Assembly: GCA_027922465.2 (NCBI GenBank)
Contig: BQMF02000138.1
Span: 124,001-188,000 of the forward strand
Source of the DNA: Turritopsis dohrnii
Lineage: Eukaryota > Cnidaria > Hydrozoa > Anthoathecata > Oceaniidae
DNA length: 64,000 bases
Direction of reading: 5' to 3'
The translations under genes and the position numbers were made by a program. This document shows positions 1-11,516 of the stretch, one piece after another. The first letter of the stretch is position 1; each line of letters opens with the position of its first letter. Under the pieces are notes generated by a model, which saw only the letters and a list, made by a program, of their open reading frames with translations, made no database searches and was not told the origin of the DNA.

Positions 1-165
1 ATGTGCAGTTCCATTTTGAACACATACATACTGATGAACTTTTTCGAGCGATTGTGTAGAGCTCGTTTGGCAAGAAACATGATTGACATCAAGGCAAACT
101 CAAAGTTTTGCAAATATACAACATCTAATGTGCAGTTCCATTTTGAACACATACATACTGATGAA
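1..165. repeat. 38-bp direct repeat, spacing 127 bp
   Basis: The first 38 bases recur exactly at 128-165, giving a direct duplication with 127-bp period. It starts at the window edge, so more copies could lie outside. No coding signal is seen in it. Confidence 0.85.
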
Positions 166-262
166 ACGATGTAACTTGTCTTTCAAGTTTTCAATAGCAT
201 TATCAACTTTAGATTCAACTGCTGGACCATCTTCATTTTAGTCATGGGGATTGCAAGACATT

Positions 263-873
263 CTAATTCATTTTCAATGTCAATGTCACTCCTTCGCTTG
301 AAGTAGATTCTGTGTCAGATTGTGGAATAGGCAAGACATAAATTGCTGATTCAAAAAAATCATCTTCACTTTCACTGCTTAATGAAGAGGAACTAGATAA
401 TGAGTCACCATTATCACTATCATACAAGTTTTGTTCATGCTCACCATTCTCTGTTGCACTTAAAGCACCCATTGCTTCCATATGAAACCTTTCAATATAA
501 GAATTTCTACTCCGTGTTTATCTGAGCAGATGCAGCTTGTTTGTTAGTACTTTCACTTAACAAATTCATATCTTGAACAACATTACTGAACTGATTTACA
601 GCATCTCTTAAGTCAGAATCAAGAGAACTTTTCAAGAGCATGTATATTTCAGAAGAACTTTTTAAATTGGCATTCAGATAATTCTTGGCAACATGAAGAA
701 ACTGCAAAATTCATAATTTGCAAGTGAGAAAATGGTCTTAGCCGACCTAATAAATCCGCAGAATCTGTTCCACTGTTACATAGGCAAATAATTTCATCAT
801 CTTCCCTTTGGTACATTTTTGCCCACGTGTCAATAAGATGTGATTTGCATGTGGTTGGTCCAGATAACAACAC
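263..873 (-). pseudogene. Broken AAA/midasin-like fragment with acidic Ser-rich tail
   Basis: Three minus-strand open stretches follow one another. The first (873 down to about 720) begins LLSGPTTCKSHLIDTW, resembling a P-loop that has lost the usual GKT. After a spacer it has the segment TDSADLLGRLRP, like the region after Walker A in midasin-type AAA proteins. A frame change near 700-720 leads to a second stretch (707-507) rich in Ser, Leu and Asn. The third (481-263) is a run of Ser, Glu and Asp. Frame breaks and the absent lysine-threonine of Walker A argue for a relic. The assignment to midasin is weak; it could be another AAA protein or chance resemblance. Confidence 0.3.
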
Positions 874-918
874 AAGTTCTCTACAATTTACTGCTATACA
901 AAGATATACAAGATATAC

Positions 919-2263
919 ATGCGTGCTGCACCAGTATGTAGAGATGTAAAGCGAAAGTATGGTAACTTAGAGACAGTCTGTGTAGTGTTTGATGGATATT
1001 CAACGGGATCAAACTCAATCAAAAGCCAAGAACATCAACGAAGAACAGGTGGAATGTCTGCAAACATTAAAATTTCTGCAGAAACGGATGTAACAACAAA
1101 CGAAGAAAGGTTTCTCAAAAATCTATACAATAAACACTAACTAATTGATCACCTAAGTATAGAGCTGCAGAAGAATTGTTACACAACGGTGAAACGTGAT
1201 GGTGATAGTCAAGACAGCCATGAACTATAAGTCCACTGAAGATGTTGTGGTTGCAGCAGAGGACACAGATATTTTAGTTTTGATGATGTATCATTGGAAA
1301 CCCGAGTTTAACCAGTTATACTTTGCAACAGAAGTTAAAGAAGGAAAAATGGTTTCAAAAATGTTAAGGATGTGGAGTATTAATGATTTGGTTTTAGTTA
1401 AGCCAATGACACAGCATCTTTTGTTTACTCCTGCATGGGCAAGATGTGACACGATATCTGCTATACGCAATAAAGGTTATTGCTCAAGCCTGAGTATCAC
1501 TAAATGGACATCCTATTGATGTTGTTACCGTATGATTACTTCATATAACTTCTAGGTAAATTAAAGATTTGCAAGGAATTATAAAAGTCTAATCAACTTC
1601 TCAGAGATGTAGAATGCTTTGGAGATCCAGGTACTACTCCAAAACAAATTGAGAATGTAGGGTTTAAAGTGTTCCTGAATAGGTAAGAAAAGATTAATGT
1701 ACACACATGTCAATAGAATTTGGTTATGGGTTGGAATTACTAAGGATCATACCAACAGTTATATTACACTTCATTGATTCTAGCTACAATGGGAAGTTTA
1801 CGGAAACATTAACAAAGTTGAGGTATGTATCGTTTATGGCAATGGTATCAAAGGCATTAAGACTTCAACCAGAAAATCTCCCACCAACAGAGCAAGCTGC
1901 AAAATGTCATGCCAGACGTATTCATTTACAAGTATGTCAGTGGAAGGTGCTTAATCTTAACATACTTGAAGCGAATAAATGGGGTTGGAAATTAAACGAG
2001 GATCATTTACAACCGATCATGACTGATATGGAATGTGCACCAGAGTGGTTCCTAAAGTTTATATGCTGCAACTGCAATCCTTCAGCAAAAAATGCCTGTC
2101 TAGAATCTGTTCATACAATAAGAATGACCTATCCTGCTTACCAGCATGTGGAAAATGTCATGGTGAATTGTGTACGAATCCGAATCACAACTTTTATGAC
2201 AGTGGTAATGATAGTGATGATGAGGATGAGTTTTCCAGAAACATATTTGATATATTTGAATAG
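919..2263 (+). pseudogene. Broken transposon-associated gene with AEDTDILVL/CDT motifs and Cys-rich C-terminus
   Basis: Segments in several frames form one protein when read left to right: CVVFDGYSTGS (near 980), an in-frame stop at 1138-1140, then LIDHLSIELQKN. After a frame change come DVVVAAEDTDILVLMMYHW (from about 1240) and HLLFTPAWARCDTISAI (about 1415). A decayed stretch 1520-1700 is followed by LPPTEQAAKCHARRIHLQV (about 1880) and, after another shift near 2090, the Cys-rich end CLPACGKCHGELC. I recognise this as a family of unknown function repeated in cnidarian and insect genomes with a PIN/FEN-like acidic core; this family assignment is from memory. At least one stop and three frame changes make it a pseudogene. 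Confidence 0.6.
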
Positions 2264-2454
2264 AAACTTATACATGTTGAACTTTTAAAATAGGTTAATA
2301 TTTTTTTTGTTTGATCACCTTCATATTGATACAAGTGGTACTGACTAATATGATGACGTCAATGAAACTGTGACGTCATCATATTTTATCAGCGATGAGG
2401 GTTCCCAACATGACAACAATATTATACTAACAATGTTTCACAGAATGTACTACT

Positions 2455-3042
2455 TTGTGGAAAAAGTACTACTCTGTGGGAAAGTACTTAACAAAGTTGC
2501 TAAACCCATTAACTTTGAATCAGTATACCATCAAAGATTCCTTTGATGCTGTTAACAGAATCCGAGCCATCCCTGTTGACCTTTTTATGAATGGGTATGC
2601 TTACATTTCGTTTGACGTTGAGACACTGTTTACTAATGTGCCGTTGAAGAGAACCGTCGATATTATTTGTAATCGTATATTATATCGCGTTAAATTAATA
2701 ACTACTTCATTGAAAGAAAAGTCACTGAGAAAATTAATTTTAGACATTTGTACCAAGACTGCAATTTTGTATAACGATGTTATTTACGAACAAAAGGATG
2801 GCGTCAGTATGGGTTCTTCTTTGGGTCCAGTAATGGCGAATATCATAATGACAGAATTAGAGAAGTTCGTTATTGATGCATTGATTAATGATGGAACCAT
2901 CAAGTTTTATGGTCGTTATGTTGATGACACCCTTTTAGTTGTGAAACCAGAAGATGTTCCACGCATCCATGATTTATTAAACAATTTCGATCCCAGTCTC
3001 CGATCCAAAACAACCATTATTTGTACAGAAAATTTATGGTGA
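2455..3042 (+). mobile_element. Penelope-like element: reverse transcriptase fragment
   Basis: A 195-residue open stretch carries reverse-transcriptase core motifs in order: YISFDVETLFTNVPL, then [16 protein letters not shown] and GRYVDDTLLVV with the catalytic YVDD, then FDPSLRS. FDVxxLFTNVPL and the GIY-YIG partner seen elsewhere in the window (31786-32181) are typical of Penelope-like elements. The reading frame is open over the core but no 5' region, linker or GIY-YIG nuclease is attached here, so this is a truncated copy. It abuts the dUTPase-like relic that follows. Confidence 0.8.
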
Positions 3043-3059
3043 TGCAATAATTCCAATAA

Positions 3060-3765
3060 GGTGAAACCCTATATTCATATACCGACAGGAACATTATTCC
3101 ACAAACCATCGCCTCAATATCCACTGGAATAGCAGTTAAAATTCCAGAAGGAGCCTATTGACGCATCGCCCCACGCTCTGGATTAGCATTACAAGGCATT
3201 AGTATAAAGGGAGGGGTAATAGACTCAGGATATACAGGATAAGTACGTATTACTCTACGAAACGACTCCGCAAAGAATGTAGGAATAAAGAAAGGTTCAA
3301 GAATAGCTCAATTGATTTGTGAAAAAATTGCTACGCCAGCAATTAAGGAAGTTCAACAACTACCTCAAACTCAAAGAGGAAACGATGGTTTTGGATCAAC
3401 AGAAAGAAAAACAAATCATGAGTTATTACAAGCCATTTTTGATGACATTCAAATCGGTGAGCAGGTACACCATGTATGCGACGAAATCGAAATCAAAAAA
3501 GTCGAATTCTACACACCAAAATATATGAATCCTCCAAGATACAATGTGGACCTTGCAGGTTCCCAAATATCAATGCCACAAGATGCCACAATAAAGGAAA
3601 ATGAAACCATGAGAATACATACGAGAATCCATACGACAATCCCCGACTGCCGAGCTATTATGACTGAATTACAACCTGTAGTAAAAATAGCAGGATTAAG
3701 AATAGCAGACAAGTATTATCCTATTATCCTATCATGTTCCCATTATGCTCATCCCCAGCGATAGG
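3060..3765 (+). pseudogene. Broken tandem dUTPase-like gene
   Basis: One frame reads two dUTPase-type domains. The first shows KIPEGAY, then RIAPRSGLA (motif III), GGVIDSGYTG, KGSRIAQLICEKI and the glycine-rich C-terminal RGNDGFGSTE (motif V). It is interrupted by in-frame stops at 3159 (TGA) and 3240 (TAA). About 45 linker residues later a second, more diverged copy follows: YNVDLAGSQ, DATIKENETMRIHT, then AGLRIADKYYP. It ends where the inverted-repeat structure begins. dUTPases hydrolyse dUTP; they occur in cells and are also carried by retroelements and DNA viruses. Whether this copy was cellular, transposon-borne or viral in origin cannot be told from the window. It cannot encode an intact enzyme as it stands. 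Confidence 0.7.
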
Positions 3766-3889
3766 GGAACAGGGGGAACAGCCACCAATCCTAAAGTAAT
3801 TTTGAAACAAGAATCCGCTTGGCTACTTCAGGACGAAACACAACAATACATATCTTTCAAAAATACAAACTCGCCGAATTGCCAAATTA

Positions 3890-4985
3890 CGGTCAAATCT
3901 AACAAAATGACTGGCAAATTCAAAATCAACATCTTCCATTTGTGCTTTGTACAAATTTTTATGAATATTAAAGAACTTTCGAAATTTGGTACAAATTTGA
4001 CCCAAATTGTCCATTTTTGGTCAAATCAGACAAAATGACTGGCAAATTTGAAATCAGCACCATTCAAATGTGACCCGTGCAAAGTTTTATGAAAATTGAA
4101 GAATTTTCGAAATTTGGTCCAAATTTGGCCTAAATTGCCCAATTTTAGTCAATCCTGGCAAAATCATTGTCAAATTCAAAATCAGCACCTTTCAATTGTG
4201 ATCCGTGCAAAATTTCATGAAAATTGAAGAATTTTCGAAATTTGGTCCAAATTTGGCCTAAATTGACAAATTTTAGTCAAACCTGGCAAAACCTTTGTCA
4301 AATTCGAAATCAGCACCTTTCAATTGTGATCCGTGCAAAATTTCATGAAAATTGAAGAATTTTCGAAATTTGGTCCAAATTTGCCTAAATTGCCCAATTT
4401 TAGTCAATCCTGGCAAAACCTTTGTCAAATTCGAAATCAGCACCTTTCAATTGTGACCCGTGCAAAATTTCATGAAAATTGAAGAATTTTCGAAATTTGG
4501 TCCAAATTTGGCCTAAATTGCCCAATTTTAGTCAAACCTGGCAAAACCTTTGTCAAATTCGAAATCAGCACCTTTCAATTGTGATCCGTGCAAAATTTCA
4601 TGAAAATTGAAGAATTTTCGAAATTTGGTCCAAATTTGCCTAAATTGCCCAATTTTAGTCAATCCTGGCAAAATCATTGTCAAATTCGAAATCAGCACTT
4701 TTCAATTGTGACCCGCGCAAAATTTCATGAAAATTGAAGAATTTTCGAAATTTGATCCAAATTTGGCCTAAATTGCCCAATTTTAGTCAAACCTGGCAAA
4801 ATTATTGTCAAATTCGAAATCAGCACCTTTCAATTGTGACCCGTGCAAAATTTCATAAAAATTAAAGAATTTTCGAAATTTGGTCCAAATTTGGCCTAAA
4901 TTGCTCAATTTTAGTCAAACCTGGCCAAACCATTGTCAAATTCGAAATCAACACCTTTCAATTGTGCTGTGTGAAAAATTTCATG
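3890..4985 (+). repeat. 128-bp minisatellite, about 8.5 units
   Basis: A unit containing CCTGGCAAAACC, AAATCAGCACCTTTCAATTG and GAAGAATTTTCGAAATTTGG repeats head to tail. The CCTGGCAAA mark falls at 4154, 4282, 4409, 4537, 4664, 4792 and 4920, giving periods of 127-128 bp. The first units (3890-4030) are the most diverged. Each unit holds several short palindromes such as CCAAATTTGG and GAATTTTCGAAATTT. Confidence 0.9.
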
Positions 4986-5748
4986 AAAATTGGCCTACTG
5001 GAAGTCCGGGTTTCACCAAATTTTGCGAATTCGGCAACGATGTCATGTAAACGCTTGTAGTAGTAGGAGAAGGAGGAGGAGGAAGAGGAGAAACCGCGGG
5101 TATTTTAAATACTTGACTCCACCACGGTTGTCCTAAAGTCAATAACGAAAGAATATCAAAATGTAAGTAGCAGAGACTTGTAGGAATTGTTTTCAAAAGC
5201 ATCTTAGTTTCCAACTCCCTTTTTTAACTTTTAATGGGAAAAAAATAAAAAACTTTAAATTCAGAGGTGTGATAATTGGTCTAAAGGCTGTGCGGGTAAA
5301 CAATTTGGAATTTCCTGTCTGTTGCATTATCGGTATCACAGAAAATAGATTTACAAAAAGACTATGAGCTCATTCACTTCATTAGAGGTTTCTGCCTAGG
5401 TTGCTTCATTACATCTGATGCATTTTACCTGTGTACAATGCCTGATATTCATAACTATTCAAGCAATGATAAAAGGCAAGTTGTGATTCAACTATGCAAA
5501 CTGTTCCAAAAGTATGTGGTTGCAGAAGTCGCAACTATTCACTGATTATTTAACATGTGCTTGACAGATTTTTTTTCAACTGTTAATTGTAAATGAATTT
5601 TAGTTGAAATATATATATACACTATCTTGATAGATTTTACAAAAGGAAAGATATCACAGTATCTATTTGTGTACAGAAAAGGCTTTGAACGGCCACACTA
5701 GCTTAACTCTAGCTTTTCCTTATTTTTCTTTATTTCTATACTTATTTT

Positions 5749-6100
5749 TTGACAATTATTTTGGTCAGATTTGGGCCAAGTTTCGAACACATTACACAAT
5801 TGTGTTTGCCCTATGAAATCTGCATGTAGCGATCACTTATTGCAGATAACACAAATCACAGGTTAAATATTTGTAATCAATTCCAGTTTCGAATTCAATT
5901 CAGCCTTATTAAGATTTTGTAATTTCAAAGTAAAATTATCATTTGCAATTATCTCATGTTTTTGCTTAAAACTTAAAATGAGCTCAGTGTGCATCTTGTA
6001 ATTTATCTTGAGTGATACCTAGCCATGACGCTAGATTTTCCAGCAATATCTTATATTTGATGTTCTGCAATGGTGGTTTTTGTCACTTTTTACATAGCTT
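5749..6100 (+). repeat. R1 repeat, uninterrupted copy
   Basis: About 350 bp that recurs nearly unchanged at 8257-8442 plus 8944-9115. Its left end overlaps one satellite-like unit (GACAATTATTTTGGTCAGAT). It gives the uninterrupted form of the junction AAAGTAAAATTATCATTTGC. Confidence 0.85.
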
Positions 6101-6286
6101 CTTGCTTTGGTGCTTATCATGTTGTTTTCATCATTTTGATAGCATATTGAAATAGTACCTAATAGTACCTAAACCTAAAATTGTATTTGACTTTTAGTAA
6201 TTTAGTTGTAATTCAACTAGTATTTTAGTACAAAGCTGAGTAATGTATGGCTAATGCACCACTACTTCAGAATATCCAGGCTGTTC

Positions 6287-6521
6287 AGGGGCGTAGCAAG
6301 ACATTTTGAGTTGGGGGGGGCTCAATAAATCTCTATTGTTGAAAGAGGCCCCACCATGGTTGGGGCCGTTGCGCCAAGAAATTTTTTGAAAAATACTACC
6401 TCTAGATTGCCTATAAAAGCACTCAAAATCTATAATTTCAACATGATTTTCAATTTTTAGGAAAGGCAAAAACAAATTTCTCATAATTGACAAAAAAGTT
6501 GGGGGGGGCTCAAGCCCCCAA

Positions 6522-6553
<32 letters not shown>

Positions 6554-6565
6554 TTCTACGTCCTT
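6287..6565. mobile_element. Short TIR transposon with 28-bp poly-C run
   Basis: Ends AGGGGCGTAG and CTACGTCCTT are imperfect inverted repeats (8 of 10), and GCTGTTC stands directly outside both ends (6280-6286, 6566-6572) as a target duplication. The G-rich left part (TTGGGGGGGG) and the C run at 6523-6550 can pair. A 7-8 bp target duplication with a CAGGG-like end suggests hAT-type, non-autonomous. No coding content. Confidence 0.55.
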
Positions 6566-8256
6566 GCTGTTCTAGGCTACAGTCAGGGCAGAAGGTTTTT
6601 ATAGGCAGTTTCTAATATTCTCTTAAAAAGTTTTTCACGAAGTTATTGCCAAATGTACAGCCTAACATTGTGGTTGGTACAAAATTGATGTCACCTCCTA
6701 TCATTTAATAACTTTTAGGATAATTAGGTAAACAAACAGGAACAAATAAATTACTAGTTCTTGTTAACTGAAACACCTAAAATTTCTGTTAACTTGAATC
6801 TTGTAGAATTTAATTCAAGGAGTTTTTAGAATTAAGGTGTGAGTAAGGGGAAAAATCATTGGTGAAACTATTTTTTCAGGAAGTGGCTGAGAAGTCTGTT
6901 TATTTTCCAAAAACATTGTTATAGATGCTAATAATTATTTGTGTATACATAAAAGATCATGAAAAAATTTCATTGCAGAAGGAGTAAAAACTGAGCACAT
7001 GGGTCATTGAAAAATAAAATTAAATTAACTGGATACTAGAACAACAACAGTATGTTTCATTAATTCTAAGAATCGTATTATGCTGAATCTAATTTGTAAA
7101 GAAAAATAATTACTGAAGATCAGTTCATCGTTCTCGAGCACATGATCCTTTTATGCTACAACGTAGTGAGTTCTACCATCCTGTAAGTATTATTTTGAAC
7201 GCAGGAATCCCTTTAAACAAATGCTTTCCTTACCTGTGTTTTTGTTGCATTTCCTTCTCACATCGCCAACGCGAACTTCAAAGTTATAGAAACTAAAATA
7301 CGGCAAATTCTCTTTCAGTTGTGAACCTTTTCCAATCTACATGACATCCGTCCCACATAGAAGAAAAGAATAGTTTATCTTCAATACCTTTCTTTGCCTT
7401 GAATCTTTTCTCCGTACATCCGACAACAGATTCTAAAAGATCTGTGATATCTGTACCATACAAAAGTGTTTTAAAAGTGTTGAAAAATAACAAAAATTAA
7501 ATTTTCAATAATACAACTTTCTCTTTCCACTGCGTCTCTTTCCACGAGGCCGAAAGAAACTTGCAACTTCAGAAGAGAAACTTGGCCATATAAAAATAAA
7601 AACGAACGTCAGAAAACAATACATTGTGTATAAAGGATGGATTTTCACGGAGGCTGAGGAAAGTTGTGGAAACGGCTTTTTAACTTTCACTGTTTGTCTA
7701 ATCACCAATAAAATATTAAAGTTTGTCAAATGACAGCCTTGAAGCCAAACATTTCAGTGAAATTTATTTGAAAAACTTGAAAACATGATTTTTACAAACT
7801 GAGTTTTAATCATAGCAATGCTCCCTGGTTAGAATTCTATTGTCTGCATTTTTGATTGGCACATGATAATAAATAAACTGTTGGTTATTTGCCAACGATC
7901 TAAGTACGTTTATTGACTTCAGACACCCGTGGTGGAGTAAAGTATTTAAAATACCCGTGTTTCTACTCCTCCTCCTCCTACTACTACTCCAAGTTATGAA
8001 CGTTTTTGTGCAGCGTTTACATGACATCGTTGCCGAATTCGCAAATTTGGTCAAATTCAGACTTCCAGTTGACCAGTTTTCATGAAATTTTGCACAGAGC
8101 ACAATTGAAAGGTGCTGATTTCGAATTTGACAATGATTTTGCCAGGTTTGACTGAAATTGGGCAATTTAGGCCAAATTTGAGCCAAATTTCGAAAATTCT
8201 TCAATTTTCATAAAATTTTGCACGGAACACATTTGAAAGTTGTTGATTTCGAATTT

Positions 8257-9115
8257 GACAATTATTTTGGTCAGATTTGGGCCAAGTTTCGAACACATTG
8301 CACAATTGTGTTTGCCCTATGAAATCTGCATGTAGCGATCACTTATTGTAGATAACACAAATCACAGGTTAAATATTTGTAATCAATTCCAGTTTCGAAT
8401 TCAATTCAGCCTTATTAAGATTTTGTAATTTCAAAGTAAAACAAGACGACTTGGAAGTCGAAAATTTCGCTATATTGCATTCTCACAATTCTAACAAATA
8501 TATATATACTGTTCATAGAACTGTGAGATGCAACAGTTGATAACGGTAGCAGAATTCGCAATTATACAAAACAAATAGATCAAAACTTATTCGTCTCAAA
8601 TTTGGATGGTGTCACAATTACACAAATCTACTCTCAACAATTATAAAACATTCTCAATATAGCATTGCCAAATTGCCAAATTTTGGCCCAATTTGAAAAA
8701 ATGACTGTCAAATTCGAAATCAGCACCTTTCAATTGTGCTTTGTGCAAATCTTTATGAAAATTGGAGAACTTTCATAATTTGGTCTAAATTTAGCCCGTT
8801 AGTCAGCCTGCAAAAGATTTTATTGCTAAGGTGTGTGCGGACATGGCTTTTATATGCAATTATTTACTTTAGTGAGATCGTCCAAAATGTCACGGAGATA
8901 CATAGAACGACGATACCAATAGTTCGCTATACTAGCGAAATTAATTATCATTTGCAATTATCTCATCTTTTTGCTTAAAACTTAAAATGAGCTCAGTGTG
9001 CATCTTGTAATTTATCTTGTGTGATACCTAGCTAGATTGACGCTAGATGTTCCAGCAATATCTTATATTTGATGTTCTTCAATGGTGGTTTTGTCACTTT
9101 TTACATCACTTTTTA
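8257..9115 (+). repeat. R1 repeat, copy split by a 500-bp insertion
   Basis: Bases 8257-8442 match 5749-5935 and 8944-9115 match 5936-6100. The intervening ~500 bp (8443-8943) is absent from the other copy and is therefore an insertion. The insertion carries inverted AATTTCGCTA / TAGCGAAATT near its ends and a satellite-like piece (8665-8790). Its right half (8795-8943) recurs at 12490-12620. Confidence 0.8.
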
Positions 9116-9934
9116 CATCACGGAACACATTTGAAAGTTCCTGATTTCGAATTTGACAATTATTTTGGTCAGATTTGGGCCAAATTTTGAAAGTTCTTCA
9201 ATTTTCATGAAATTTTGCACAGAGCACAATTGAATGGTGGTAATGTCCAAATTGACAATTATTTTGTCAGATTTGACTAAAATTGGACAATTTGGGCCAA
9301 ATTTGGACCAAATTTAAAAAGTTCTTCAAATTTCACAAACTTTTGCACAGATCACATTTGAAAGGTGTTGGCTTCGAATTTGACAGTCATTTTGGTCAGA
9401 TTTGACTAAAATTGGACAATTTGCGCCAAATTGGGACCAAATTTAGAAAGTTCTGCAATATTCATAACATTTGTACAAAGCACAAATGGAAGATGTTGAT
9501 TTTGAATTTGCCAGTCATTTTGTCTAATTTGACCGTAATTTGGCAATTCGGCAAGTTTGTATTTTTGAGACTAGATATGTATCGTTGTGTTACGTCCTGA
9601 AGTCTTCAAGCCAAGCGGCTTCTTGTTGAAAATCAAAATTCTTCTGTTTTCTTCCAAGAAGTGTGAAACATTTGCTGTTCGCGCATGTTTGTGACTTTTT
9701 CTCTAACCTCCGCTTTGACGATCTCATAAACTTTACTAGATTATAGTAAAACTTGTATAACTTGTATATATACCAACAACATTCCTGTTTTATTTCCTCA
9801 AGTGATCTTTGAAATCCTGTCATTATCACACAAAGTCCAGCCCACACAAATGAAAATGTATAAAGCTGTTTTTACACGACAAAGTTGTTTTTTTTATAAG
9901 CATAAAGATTGAGTACATTTTGCGATGTGATAAG

Positions 9935-10105
9935 TAAAGTAAGTAAGTAACTGAGAGTTTTTAGTCCTTGGGCTTCCAACCCAGGATGGAGTCGATGGCC
10001 CCTAATGGGCTGATACGCTGCTTCTAAAGCGCATCTAAGTGAACTGGGACTCGAACACGGGTCGCACTCAAGGGTACAAACCACTACACCATCGCTGTAT
10101 CTAAT
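9935..10105 (-). mobile_element. tRNA-derived SINE
   Basis: Read on the minus strand, it opens with GATGGTGTAGTGGTTTGTAC, which fits a polymerase III A box. Some 30 bases on, TGTTCGAGTCCC fits a B box. The body ends in a (TTAC)n tail, seen on the plus strand as AGTAAGTAAGTAA at 9938-9950. This tRNA-like head and simple tail are typical of a SINE. It is not a functional tRNA: no cloverleaf closes. Confidence 0.8.
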
Positions 10106-10554
10106 TTGGATCAAATATGGAAGAGAAACCTTCTAATTTGATTCTCGAGATGCAAAAGTAACCCGTTAAACAATAATTGACATCAAAGATACATATATTA
10201 AAGACAGGCTTGGATGTGAAATATGAAGCTTTTACAATTAAATGACTAAAAAGAACAAAGGTTCCAAAATTCTTTAATGTTTCACCAAATACTCTTTATT
10301 CTTAGCTAAATAAACTTTGTACAATTTTCAAATCTCTGGTAAGCTAGATTTCCACTAGGGTTGTTTTTGTTTTCATAATGAAGCGACATGTTTCGAAAAG
10401 GAGTTGCCAATTTTTCGCATTAACATGTTCTAAAATGTGAAAACGGTGATTTGTTGACCCTAATTTGTTCGTACCCAAACAGAAAGAAAATAGGATCAAA
10501 TCCTACGCCTTTGTATTAACAGTCGGCTGCTGTTATGTCGAACTAGTATATATA

Positions 10555-11433
10555 TCTATATATTGATAGCCGATTCTCTGTCTGTCTGTCTGTCTGTCTG
10601 TTTGTTTGTTTGTTTGTTTGTTTGTAAGTCACGCAAAATGGTAGATTGAGTTGTGAGCGAAATTATTTATTTTTTTGTGTGCGACGTGAGTTCGAAGCAA
10701 ATACATTGCAACCCCAATCTAACGTGACCTTTTTTGGCTGATGAATTAATAGGAATAACGTTTTGTTTTTATCGTTACTGTTAGATTTATATTCCACGTT
10801 GACTTGGTTTTGAAAACAGTACATCAACTAAATACAAAGAAACTAACTGATTAAACATTTTGGACAAAAAGCAGCAGTGGCAGAACGTGGCAGCATATGT
10901 TTGGTTTGCCACTGACTCTTGCCTGACTGTCTGAGACGGGTGAACTTTTTTTTTGAGCAATCAAAATGTTTAAAAACCGATAGGTAAAAAGAGTATCATA
11001 TCAAAACAAAATGTTTTTTTTTTTTTTTTTTTTGCTTTTCTTTTAATAAATTAATTTCTTCTTTTAATTGTTAAGCGTTCTGATCGAACGTTTTTTTATT
11101 CTATTTATTCATTTAGCACGTGCCTTTTTTCTCTCCTCCGTGTGAACTTTTTTTAGAAGAGAAACCATTTTCCCCCTGTTTGATAGCACCCATGTTAGAG
11201 CGCGTAACTTTTTTAAAACAAAAGCTAATAAAAAGTTGAAGTTTTCTCTCTCTACGTTTTGAGTGTATTGTTACACTAATAAAAGATTGGCTTTACCAGA
11301 GGTTGTGACTTCGAATCTGCTTCTGGTTGAGCACAAGTTGTACGAGCCGTTTATAAGGAAATTTGACGTTTATTGATAGAGTGATACAGAGCAGGTGGAT
11401 ATGGGCGGCGAGCGACGCCGCCTTGGCGGCTAG
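10555..11433 (+). mobile_element. Helitron-like non-autonomous element
   Basis: The left end starts TCTATATATTGATAGCC followed by (TCTG)n and (TTTG)n microsatellite (10576-10625). The right end has a hairpin, GGCGGCG-AGCGA-CGCCGCC, eleven bases before a terminal CTAG, with T following. TC at the start, a GC hairpin near the 3' end, CTAG and insertion next to A/T fit Helitron ends. The 13-mer CTAGTATATATAT stands at both borders (10543-10555 and 11430-11442), so a target duplication from another element class remains possible. No Rep/helicase is present. Confidence 0.5.
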
Positions 11434-11516
11434 TATATATATTATTAGATCAATCTAAAATACATTAGATATTGACCGGTCGAAACCTAACTGGCCGACC
11501 TAATACAAATCTGTTC

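Larger units (their letters stand above)
5200..7890. other. Non-coding interior of the inverted repeat
   Basis: No open frame with recognisable coding character is present on either strand. The stretch holds the R1 repeat (5749-6100) and a short transposon with a poly-C run (6287-6565). The remainder (6573-7890) is plain AT-rich sequence in which I see nothing. Confidence 0.5.
3795..9640. repeat. Large foldback-like inverted repeat with satellite-bearing arms
   Basis: Sequence 3795-5190 recurs as its reverse complement in 7890-8260 and 9120-9640. Outer ends match (AGGACGAAACACAAC near 3831 against the region around 9570-9600). Inner ends match too: a purine-rich GTAGGAGAAGGAGGAGG tract near 5063 faces CCTCCTCCTACTACTAC near 7971, followed in both by GGTATTTTAAATACTTGACTC-like sequence. 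Arms are built of 128-bp repeats, as in Foldback elements, although the right arm is broken by an 860-bp insertion. No transposase is visible inside. Boundaries are approximate. Confidence 0.6.

Noticed and set aside
3890..4985. CRISPR-like array
   Set aside because: Units of 128 bp repeat over their full length without unique spacers; it is a minisatellite in an animal genome.
9935..10105. Functional tRNA gene
   Set aside because: A and B boxes are present but stems do not close and a SINE body with TTAC tail follows.
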